From assembly GCA_039566865.1 (NCBI GenBank), contig CM076949.1, forward strand, positions 14,175,501 to 14,239,500: a stretch of 64,000 nucleotides of DNA, written 5' to 3'. The notes below the pieces were generated by a model. The model ran no database searches. It saw only the letters and a list, made by a program, of their open reading frames with translations, and was not told the origin of the DNA. Made by a program: the position numbers and the translations under genes. Shown one piece after another: positions 55,565 to 64,000 of this stretch. Numbering within the stretch: position 1 is the first letter of the stretch; each line of letters begins with the position of its first letter. The DNA comes from Aurelia coerulea. Taxonomy: Eukaryota > Cnidaria > Scyphozoa > Semaeostomeae > Ulmaridae.

Positions 55565-56590
55565 CCTTAATCCTACCAGGCTTTTTTTATTCTCACATAG
55601 CCGGAGGTGGGGGTGTGTTTTCCATCCCCTCTCTATAAATAGTCGAAGACTAATGGGGAATCATTGAAACTTGCAAAGGGCGTAGTCTTAACTATTCTTA
55701 GCCGATGTGTAGTTTTGGGCGTGGCCACCTCATTAGGTGACGTCACTATAACGTCATAAAGCTGGAAAATGTCAAATATATGGTTTTCTGGCTGATTTAT
55801 TCTAAAAAATAAAGGTAATGTGAATAGCTTTTTCAATTCTTATTTAGCGCATTATTTATTTCCAATAGACGATTACGCTAAAGATGGCGGTGAAGAACTT
55901 TTTACCAAGATGCACTGTTCTTTAATTGAATTCCTATAGAATCGTTAAAGATTCGTTATTCAAACGCAATGCATCTTGGTAAAAAGTTCCTCGCCGCCAT
56001 CTTTAGTGTAATCGTCTATTCAAATATGATCCATAGAGGTGTTTTTAGACTGCTATTTTGGAAGAAAATGACAAAGATTGATGACGTCATAACTACAAAC
56101 TTTGTTTTTCTGCCAAAAATCGATAATAATTGACTCAAAATGCTTTAAAAGTATTGCACAACGCACTCTTATGCATTTTTAAAAATATCTGTTGGAAAAA
56201 GCTTCAAAATTTGCCAATATGACCCAAAATGGTGGCCCGAGTGACATCATCATTTTAAAATGCTGATTTCAGCAAATTCCCTTGTTATTGATACCAATAG
56301 AAAGCTATTTATTTGCTGATTCTTTTAAAGTACAATAGTCAACATTTTGAACAAATTCTGGGAGTAAAAACATCAAAATCATTAATTTTGCCAATATCTT
56401 CGTCCAGATATGGTAATGTCACTTTTCACGTGACACCCATTGTTCAGAAATTTTATCGTCAAAATGTAGCTAATTGATAGTCAGTAATTGTCAAAGAGTT
56501 TAAGGGTCATAGCTTTTGTCGTTAAAGAATCCTATGCAAAATAACCGACAGGGGGTGGAAACACCCTCCCCCCCCCAGGCAGGACTACAG
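55565..56590. mobile_element. TTAA-flanked element, C/G-run ends, 1.03 kb
   Basis: TTAA at 55561-55564 and 56591-56594. The ends are only partly inverse (CCTTAATCCTACCAGG against CTGTAGTCCTGCCTGG). The subterminal GTGTTTTCCATCCCC has an inverse, GGGGTGGAAACACC, at the right. No transposase. Internal parts recur at 20700-20830 and 30515-30690, and the left end recurs near 12540. Confidence 0.6.
55866..56018. mobile_element. 153-bp foldback nested in the TTAA element
   Basis: TAGACGATTACGCTAAAGAT, then GGCGGTGAAGAACTTTTTAC and CAAGATGCA, is repeated inverted at 55968-56018 with few mismatches. The loop is about 50 bp. A small MITE within the larger element. Confidence 0.75.
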
Positions 56591-56594
56591 TTAA

Positions 56595-57096
56595 AGGACA
56601 AGTCCGGGGTTGGAATAATTGTTCATAGAATGAAAGATTACGATGTTGTGAATGGTGTTTAGTACTTTTTTCCAACTTTAAGCATTAAAAAGTACAATTA
56701 AAGATTACTGCTCTCAGTTAGAGGTGCTCTGAAGCCAAGAATATAGAAAAACAGAGTTATAAAAAATTGACACAGAGAAAGCTCGAAGAAAATAAGATTA
56801 ATTTGTAATAAAATGTGCAACAAGTGGGGATTGTACCCACGACCAGCAGATGTGGAGTCTGACACTCTACCACCTGCGCCAAGCAGACGATACAATAATT
56901 TTCATGTGAAACTCTATACTTATTTCCAACGTCACAATCAAACCTCCAAACCGAGGCAAGCATTCTTTTCGCATAGGAAAACTGTTGTTCGAATTTACGA
57001 CAGAAAGATATCTCAAAACTTGGAAAGAACTCATTTTCTGTCTTTGGCAGTAAGGTTGCTTTTTGATATAAATTGTAGAAACCCCGGACTTGTCCT
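56595..57096. mobile_element. TTAA-flanked MITE AGGACAAGTCCGGGGTT, 502 bp
   Basis: TTAA at 56591-56594 and 57097-57100; TIR AGGACAAGTCCGGGGTT with its perfect inverse at the right. Carries a tRNA-like sequence at 56815-56888. A partial copy lies at 10420-10538 and a related foldback at 33311-33780. Confidence 0.85.
56815..56888 (-). tRNA. tRNA-Trp(CCA)-like sequence, probable pseudo-tRNA
   Basis: Minus strand, 74 nt. A-box-like TGGCGCAGGTGGTAGAG. CAGA-CTCCACA-TCTG anticodon arm with anticodon CCA. A perfect GTGGG/CCCAC T-stem around a 7-nt TACAATC loop. The acceptor stem pairs poorly and the B box deviates (GGGTACAATCC), so it is likely a tRNA-derived or captured pseudogene rather than a working tRNA. 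Confidence 0.5.
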
Positions 57097-57100
57097 TTAA

Positions 57101-57466
57101 GAACGGAAAAATATTGGATTTTATGGCTGCTCCGCAGCAGCCACTCAAACAGCGCTCATTTTTTTAGGGACACCCTGTACGAGATTCCGTCCCACATCAG
57201 ATGTCAGGTCAGGCTTTCAATTACTGCGAGCGCAGTTCATTCTAGTTATTTACAGTAAATCAAATGCCTGTCATCTGTTGTGAGAGAGACTTTACAAAGG
57301 AAGAGAAAAATTTACGTTAAGAGACTTGGTGGCTGCTTTGTGCATTTGTAAGTTTGAAAGATCTTAGTCAAACAGACCAGTTTCGTGAATTTAATTCAAT
57401 GAATGTATGTCAATTCGAGTATATTTCTGTTCAAATCATAAGAAAGGTCTTGATCATCTATATATA
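57101..57466. other. Unassigned, with one element end
   Basis: TTTTTTTAGGGACACCCTGTA near 57158 is the inverse of the TACAGGGTGTC end seen at 10712, an orphan right end. No genes. Confidence 0.4.
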
Positions 57467-58104
57467 CCGGGTGAGCCAGAAAAAAGTTCCCACTTTTGAA
57501 AATTCATAGCATCAAGAGTACTGGATGGATTAGAATGAATCAATATTTACTTGACAGCCAAAAGATCGAAGTATTTTTGTGATTTTTCTTGCTTTGTTAT
57601 AAGCATTGGAAAAATTGGTAAATTGAAATTCACAGAACTTTGTGGTTGCAAAATGACTGAAAAAGGCCTAAAATACAAGATCAAATCATAAAGGACTCTT
57701 CGCTCAGAACAACAGAGAAAAAGCAATTACTCATGGGTGAGAAATATTGTCTGCACATTTATTGTCATGGGATTGAACAATCTTTAGTATCTGTGTGAGA
57801 ATCTATGTCTTATCACTCTTGAGAGAGGTGAAACGCTTGCCACTTGGTATGTGCATCGTTCTGTGTGAGGAGAGTCCTAACGATTTGATCAAGTGTTTTA
57901 GGCCCTTTTTCAGTCATTTTGACAGCATGAAATTTTTGAAAAGTTGAATTTACCTATACTTGCCGTGCTCGTAAGGAGACAAGAAAAATCGCAAAAATAC
58001 TTTAATCTTTTGGCTTTTAACTAGAATCTGAATCATTCAAATCCATGAAGTACTTATGGTGCTACGAAATTTTGAAAGTGGGAACTTTTTTCTGGCTCAC
58101 CCGG
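57467..58104. mobile_element. TA-flanked element CCGGGTGAGCCAG, 638 bp
   Basis: CCGGGTGAGCCAGAAAAAAG at the left and its inverse at the right, next to TA (TATA on both sides). Inverted interior blocks include CCCACTTTTGAAAATTCATA near the left and CTTTTGGCTTTTAACTAGA near the right. No transposase. Same superfamily of ends as 3858 and 32448. Confidence 0.8.
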
Positions 58105-59105
58105 TATATAAGCCGTGAAGCACATTCCTGTGTATATCCATCAATTCATCACGAGACAGCATTTATTCTTTGTTTCGATATCAGAATTCAATCAAGTACT
58201 GTTATGGTAATTTTCAGACGTAATCCATCCACATTCCAAACCAGAGCCCACACAGTCAGTAACGCAGCAGAGGAGGTTGCCAGGGCAGGGGGGCTGGAAT
58301 ATCACTATTGACAGCAGCATTCAATTGGGCATTTATAGAACAACACTTATAAGAAACGGCAGGCTCAGTTTTTCAAAAGTTAAGAAACAACCTTACCTGT
58401 TATATAATTTACTTGCTTCGAGATCTTACTAAGAAATCTGGGAGCCGCTTTCCTGCCAAAAACGACAAGTTTTTTGCACAAAAGTGAAATTTTATATAGA
58501 TACCGTAAGAAACACGTCAGAAACTTTTGGTAGCAAAATGGCCCAACAATTTCAGAAGCTGCCTACCAGCTCCGGACATTAGTTTCTTAAGAATACGTTT
58601 TTGATTTGATTTTGATTTGAATTTAATTTCTTTAGGCATTGGCCACGTCCCTCGTGAGGACTGATGACAGTGGGCCGTGCAAATACATAAAATAACTAGA
58701 TGCAAAAGAAAAGCATACAAAATTGAATAACTTTATTTACAAAACATTCTAATAAGCAAATTAAAGTAATGCTAATCATAGCATGAAAGAGAATCAGCAT
58801 TCGCTGATGGCATTGCTGATACTTTTTTTGAACAATTCGTAAGTTGTTGATGATTTAACTTCAACAGAAAGATCGTTCCGTGAAGATAATCTCCCCAAAA
58901 CGACAAGTTTTTGGGAGAAAGGTGACATTCTATATAGATATAGTAAACATGTAAGAAACTTTTCGTTGCAAAATGGCCCAACAGTTTAAGAAACTGCCTG
59001 CTAGCCCAGGACCTTAGTTTCATAATGAAAAAAGAACTGGCTCTCCGTTCTATTGTACCGCTTTCCTGCCCAACATTACCAGTTTTTGAGGCAGATGTGA
59101 TATTT
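58105..59105. other. Unassigned, with a LINE tail and a diverged duplication
   Basis: 58600-58720 on the minus strand resembles a LINE 3' end (GGCCAATGCCTAAAGAAATT then AAATC repeats). AAAATGGCCCAACA blocks at 58536 and 58969 mark a diverged repeat about 430 bp apart. No genes. Confidence 0.4.
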
Positions 59106-59120
59106 TAGAATCTTTTTAGA

Positions 59121-59925
59121 CCTCATAAACAAAATAAAGCACATCAAAAGAATAACGCAATTCTAATTACAATGGACGTTAGGTCCTTATACTCAAACAT
59201 AAAGCACAACGACGGAATATCAGCCCTAAAAGAATGCCTTGATAACAGAGTATCAAAAGAGCCACCTACAGAAGTAATAGCAACCCTAATGAACCACATA
59301 TTAACACTAAACAACTTTAACTTTAATGGAAGACATATTCTCCAAATAAAAGGTTGTGCCATGGGCACTGTAGCTGCTCCATCGTATGCCACCATTTATA
59401 TGGGACATTTTGAAGAAACCCACATCTATCCAGAAATTAACAATGATTGCCTCTTTTACGCCAGATACATTGACGACATTTTCCTTATATACACAGGTGG
59501 TGAAACAAAACTCGATGAATTTCTGACAAACATTAATACGAAACATGATTCCATTAAATTTGACCACGAAAAATCAACACAATCAGTCGCATTTTTGGAC
59601 ACCTTAATATACATTGATGAAAACAAACAATTACAAACAACGCTTTACACAAAACCTACAGATACCCAATACTATCTACATTTTAAATCTTCCCACCCTA
59701 AACATCTTAAAGAAAGCCTACCCTACTCCCAAGCCCTAAGACTACGAAGGATCTGCTCTGATAATAACGAATTGAATAAACACAGTGACAAATTAAAACA
59801 ACAATTCATAGCACGTGGCTACTCTCCAACTTTAGTTGATAAACAGATAAAAAAAGCTATTGATATCCCAAGAAAAGATACCCTAAAATTAACAAATTTG
59901 TAACAATATTCAACAATACCCTACC
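59121..59925 (+). pseudogene. PLE copy 2, RT part
   Basis: Open from 59172 (MDVRSLYSNIKHNDGISALK) to 59903, including GCAMGTVAAPSYA and YARYIDDIFLIYTGG. Before 59172 a 7-bp deletion relative to copy 1 shifts the frame. After TLKLTN a deletion of about 25 bp removes EKSNRIPLVTT-equivalent codons and shifts the frame again. Confidence 0.85.
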
Positions 59926-59928
59926 CCA

Positions 59929-60573
59929 ATGGCCCAAATAATCCAGAAACGCTGGGACATTTTAAAACTAAAACCAAATTTAAAAGAAATTTTCCAAGAA
60001 CCTGGTATGATAGCCTATCGTCGACCAAGGAACCTTAAAGAAAAGATAGGAAGCAACAATATTTCGAATAACAAGGTTACCCGTACGAAATCAACTACAA
60101 AAACTGTTAAATTTTGCCAACCATGTAATATCAAAAACAGCCTATGCTGCAATCATCTCAAATCTACTAACTCATTCACGAGCTGTGTAACTAAAACAAC
60201 CTATAAAATCTACCACGAATCTAACTGCAAAAGCAGAAACGTCATATACCTATTAGACTGCACACTTTGCTCTAAACAATATGTCGGAAAATCTGAATGG
60301 CCCTTCAACTTTAGACTCAACAACTATAGGCACAGAATCAAATCAACAGACTATGATAAACTACCCCCTGTCGAACAACATATTCACTTATCAAACCACG
60401 ACTTTGCCAGAGATGCTAAATTTACCATCATAGAAAAAATTGAAAAGAACGTATCGGATGAAATTACGTCCATACTAGAATCACATGAAGACAACTGGAT
60501 ATTACGTCTTAGAACTCTCACCCCAAATGGCCTAAACGGCAAGCTTAACCACCCAGAAAATATAAGACTATAG
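59929..60573 (+). pseudogene. PLE copy 2, linker and GIY-YIG endonuclease, domain intact
   Basis: Open for 214 codons. KTVKFCQPCNIKNSLCC retains the cysteine that copy 1 has lost to a stop. The endonuclease core is VIYLLDCTLCSKQYVGKS, then RLNNYRHRIKSTDYDKLPPV and HEDNWILRLRTLTPNGLN. The domain itself shows no damage, but it is cut off from RT by the upstream frameshifts. In an intact PLE it would nick the target DNA. Confidence 0.85.
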
Positions 60574-60836
60574 ATCTTTAAACAGATGGACAGGCAACAG
60601 AATTACGTTCATTTTTTTGTTATTACATTGTTCCCCTGTGACCTGTCATTTTCTTAATCATACATAATTTAAAACAACTAATTTAACGTCACATTTATAA
60701 AAAGAATTTATAAAACTGTTGTTTTAGAAAGTATAACTCATTCTCCTGATGATGACCACACGGTCGAAACTAGTTGTGAATTGAGAAGAATTTATATATA
60801 TATTTATTCCTGCTCGTCCTTATTTTTGTTCATCTT
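60565..60836 (+). repeat. PLE copy 2 pseudo-LTR
   Basis: Inverse of 45519-45793 with few substitutions. Overlaps the end of the endonuclease frame. Hammerhead-like core at 60746-60770. Confidence 0.9.
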
Positions 60837-60852
60837 TAGAATCTTTTTTAGA

Positions 60853-61851
60853 TATAGATATTTCAGAATTCTTCCTTTTCCATCAATTTGTAAATACCTC
60901 CTTACCTCCTATCTCATCAAAATCATAAAGTTTGCCTGTAAGCTTGTTCTACCTTTGTCTTTAATGTTAAATTTTACAAAAGCAGCGGTTATTCCCTGGT
61001 TCGCCCTAATTACTAAATATAGCCATTATTCCAAATTTCCGCAAAAGCGGTTCCATCCCTGTCCTGTCCGTGAAATTGGCAACAAGAGACCTTTTCATGG
61101 CTACAAAATTACAACTTAATTTACAAGCACGGTATTTGGTCCACACTTTTGACATCTTACTAAGTAATTTGGAAATCCTTTAACCTTTAGACAAAAGAAA
61201 ATGAACTATACACTTCTAGCATTACCGATATAATAGAAACGTTAGAAACTTTTGGCAGCAAATTAAACAAAAAATTTAAAATTCTCATTTCAAAAAGCGA
61301 ACGAGATTTTTTCGAGAACAAAAGGATTTTGACGGATTTTATGTGGATCTCTGTCGAAAACACTAGGATTTTCGCCACAGGTGTACGAGATTTCTTGGGA
61401 GTGAAATGCCGCAGACTGCCGCTTGGTATTTTCAGTTCCTTTCAATCCTTCGCACACGTAAACGTCAGAACGTTATTTCTTTTTGCTTCGCTGCCAATCA
61501 CAAAAGCCATCAGATTTTCATAAAAATGATACACCATTGAAAAGATTGGCGCTAGGAACAAAATTAGCTGGGTGTCGGCGGTGGTAATCGGACGGCGGTG
61601 ATAATTTTTGGTAAAAGTCTCGAAAACCAACAGGAAATTACGTTACAACAGTCTCAACACTCTGAATTCATTGCTGAACGAAGTAAACATTTTAAATAAT
61701 CAAATAAATTGGAGGTCTGGCATGTGAATAACGCATATGATTGCGTCAAACACTTAAAACTGTTTCGCTGAAGGGAGGACAGCAAATTCCATACCAAATG
61801 GTCGTAAAAGTTCTTGGCGGTGGTCCCGGGGGGGTAACTCCTATATGTAGC
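60853..61851. other. Unassigned region
   Basis: AT-rich, short frames only, no recognised repeat or gene. Confidence 0.4.
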
Positions 61852-61855
61852 TTAA

Positions 61856-63118
61856 CCCTATCCAGACTGGGCTTTTTGAGCTACTAGAAGACTGGGGGGG
61901 GGGCTCATTCAGCCCCCCCTCTCTATAAACGCCATTCCTTCACTTACAAAGACGAAACTCACCATGCCGGTAGCCGTGCTTATGATCTATCATTTGTCAC
62001 AACAAAAATTATTAAAATAGATATGACGTCATAATTATTCAAGACCAACTGGCACGTGTCCACGAAAAAAATGAAAAAAAAACTTTTTTTTAAATCTTTA
62101 TAATTTTCTAAGATTGATTCATGAAACCAAATTATGCCAATTAAAGCATAGTTAGAAGGTGAAAATATACCTATAAAGTGAAAAATGTGATTTTCGCAAA
62201 TCCAAGATGGTGGACACAGAGATTAAAAATCTTGTTTTTCTGAAAAATGAAAAATGCAGCTATAAAGGAGAATTTCTCCATATATTACGATGACAACTAC
62301 TTCGATGATAAGTGATCGTTGCATACTTCATTTTTCCTTTTGAAACTTTTGTTTCAATTATTGCAAAAAATGCTGACATCAGCATTTTTTCCCAGTAGTA
62401 AGCAAATGAGTTGGAAAGGAGAAGGAAGGTGGAAATAAGGGGTTGAAGATAGTTATTTGGTGAAATTTTGATAATATCTTGACAAACTAAGCACTTTCAA
62501 GTCAAAAAATTTTTACTGTATAACAAATTCTCAAGATATGCATGAAAACTGATCGTGAGTAGTACTATTTGAGGATACCCCCGGGGAATCTTATACCGTT
62601 TGCGACCAATGATGCACCAAATTCAAACAAAATTACACAGCTTAGGTATAAACAACCCTGTTGACCAGCTTTAGTCTATTTATTGCCGCTGTAAAACATT
62701 TGGGGTCGAAATATCCTTGCAGAAAGACCGCTAACTAATTTTTGCCATTTTCTTAAAGATGACGTCATTGATGAGGTCACGTGACACATAATTGTTCTAT
62801 TGTTCCTGGAAAAAATTAAAGAGACCTTATAAATTATAAGTTCACAACTGAAAAAGGATACTATCAAAGGTTTATGAGGTGATCTGGAATTACATTCATA
62901 AGCAGCTTACCTAAAAGTTGACCCCGACCACTCTGAAAAAAAAAACAGCCATCCCCCGGCCCCCTGAATTTTTTTTTCAAAGTTTCACACAAATTCACAC
63001 TTCAAAAGGATAGAAACTAAAAGTCAAAAGACCATTTCATGGTTCGTTGAACCAATTTGGAGCAATGCTCAGTTAAGTAGGTGGGGGGGCTGAATGAGCC
63101 CCCCCAGTCAGGATAGGG
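61856..63118. mobile_element. TTAA-type element with CCCTATCC ends, 1.26 kb
   Basis: Left TTAA-CCCTATCCAGACTGGG (61852 on) and right CCCAGTCAGGATAGGG followed by TCAA (63119-63122), probably a decayed TTAA. Both ends carry a G-run/C-run hairpin (GGGGGGGCTCATTCAGCCCC). The interior has no transposase. Related single ends occur at 30689 and 19745. Confidence 0.7.
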
Positions 63119-63254
63119 TCAACGGGGACGTGCCACCCATAAGGATGGGTTCGAAAGCTTCAAAATCCCTAAATATGGGTCTCAAAATGCAGTGATTCCA
63201 ATAGAAATGGGTTGGTTTTACTGTCCTGATACCTTGATAATGGGTTTTGACGAA

Positions 63255-63930
63255 ATGATATTGATATTGGGAGATGCATTCTAAGCCAAAGTAAAGATCT
63301 TTCTTCAAAAATTTTCCTCATGCTCTAATTCATAGGATAACTGTCACAAAACTATCAAAGTTTTTCTTGTCGCTAATGGCAAGAGTGATATTGGGAGATG
63401 CAATCTAACCCAAAGTAAAGGATCTTTCTTCAAAAATTTTCCTCATGCTCTAATTCATGGGATAACTGTCACAAAACTATCAACGTTTTTTTTTGTCGCT
63501 AATGGCAAGCGTGATATTAGGAGATGCATTCTAAGCCAAAGTAAATGATCTTTTTTCTAAAATTTTCCTCGTGCTCTAATTCATGGGATAACTGTCACAA
63601 AACTAGCAACATTTTTCTTGTCGCTAATGGCAAGCATGATATTGGGAGATGCACCCAAAGCCAAAGTAAAAAATCTTTCTTCAAATTTTTCCTCGTGCAT
63701 CGTGCTCTGATTCATAGGATAACTGCCCCCCTCTTAATTTACCCTGGCCATGCAAATTATTCTAAGCAAAAGTAAAGGGTGTTTCTTCAAAAATGTTCCT
63801 CTTGGTTTCCTCGTCGCTAAAGGAAAGCATGATATTAGGCGATGATTTCCAAGCCAAAGTAAAGGATGTTTCTTCAAAAATAATCCTCGTAGTATTAGAA
63901 GATGCATTCTAAGCCTAAGTAAATGGTGTA
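63255..63930. repeat. About 124-bp tandem repeat, 4-5 units then shorter ones
   Basis: GATATTGGGAGATGCA begins units near 63263, 63388, 63512 (as ATTAGGAGATGCA) and 63639. Each continues with CCAAAGTAAA, ATCTTTCTTC, CTCTAATTCA and ATAACTGTCAC. From about 63750, shorter versions of 60-70 bp alternate. No coding role. Confidence 0.85.
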
Positions 63931-64000
63931 GTCCAAAATTCTTTCCTAACGCCTTGCCCTCAGACCCCTCATTTAATTTGCCCCTATTGCAGTACATTTT

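Larger units (their letters stand above)
59106..60852 (+). mobile_element. 5'-truncated PLE copy 2 with target duplication
   Basis: Element 59121-60836 is flanked by TAGAATCTTTTTAGA (59106-59120) and the same sequence with one extra T (60837-60852). It holds the second half of ORF2 and one pseudo-LTR, and is closely similar to the PLE at 45.5-49.3 kb. The 5' truncation falls just before the first catalytic RT motif. Confidence 0.9.

Overview
This window reads as animal nuclear DNA, AT-rich and almost entirely made of transposable elements and satellite-like repeats. There are no bacterial operons, no rRNA genes and no CRISPR arrays. The element mix is a Penelope-like element (PLE) with a GIY-YIG endonuclease, a Ty3-type LTR retrotransposon, several LINE lineages, an R2/NeSL-like LINE and many long-TIR foldback transposons. 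This suggests a marine invertebrate; a cnidarian is my best guess, but that is inference. The only host-gene candidates are two spliced exons at the left edge (2-396), a possible two-exon small gene at 12763-13111, and weak coding-like pieces near 31.6 kb and 51.4-52.6 kb.

Layout. 1-3.15 kb: partial gene, hairpin MITE and a 3'-deleted LINE (SGNH-like domain plus endonuclease). 3.13-8.0 kb: an R2/NeSL-like element on the minus strand, split by a 1.87-kb TA-flanked foldback and by a LINE fragment. 8.0-10.4 kb: a LINE whose 3' tail abuts a 356-bp (ATCATT)n tract and whose RT gene is split by a TTAA-flanked MITE. 10.4-16.5 kb: MITEs, a possible small gene and a poly(A) retroelement end. 16.6-19.3 kb: a 139-bp tandem array, then a minisatellite of about 22-bp units with higher-order structure. 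20.9-22.3 kb: LINE RT. 23.08-27.98 kb: a full-length Ty3-type element with an uninterrupted gag-pol frame and a 5-bp target-site duplication (TSD), but with an insertion in its 5' LTR. 28.6-30.5 kb: LINE endonuclease/RT. 32.18-35.0 kb: a hAT-like non-autonomous element carrying two further elements.

35.34-44.71 kb is the most striking region. Six near-identical 1.3-kb units are arrayed head to tail, each with a perfect 244-bp palindrome (121-bp arms, 2-bp spacer) and normally separated by a 254-bp MITE. At 44.7-51.4 kb a LINE (A) carries a second LINE (B). LINE B carries a near-complete PLE (pseudo-LTRs, ORF1, ORF2), and LINE A also carries a 1-kb foldback element. 53.5-54.6 kb: another LINE RT. 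55.56-58.1 kb: three TIR elements, one with a tRNA-Trp-like sequence. 59.12-60.84 kb: a 5'-truncated second PLE copy with its own TSD. 61.86-63.12 kb: a TTAA-type element. 63.26-63.93 kb: a tandem repeat.

The elements record a relative chronology. In at least five places, removing an insertion together with one copy of its target duplication restores an older element's reading frame. No intact DNA transposase was found, so the foldback and MITE families must depend on transposases encoded elsewhere. The PLE shows a possible translational coupling: ORF2 has no AUG before its conserved N-terminal motif, and its frame enters from ORF1 at two A-AAA-AAC slippery heptamers.
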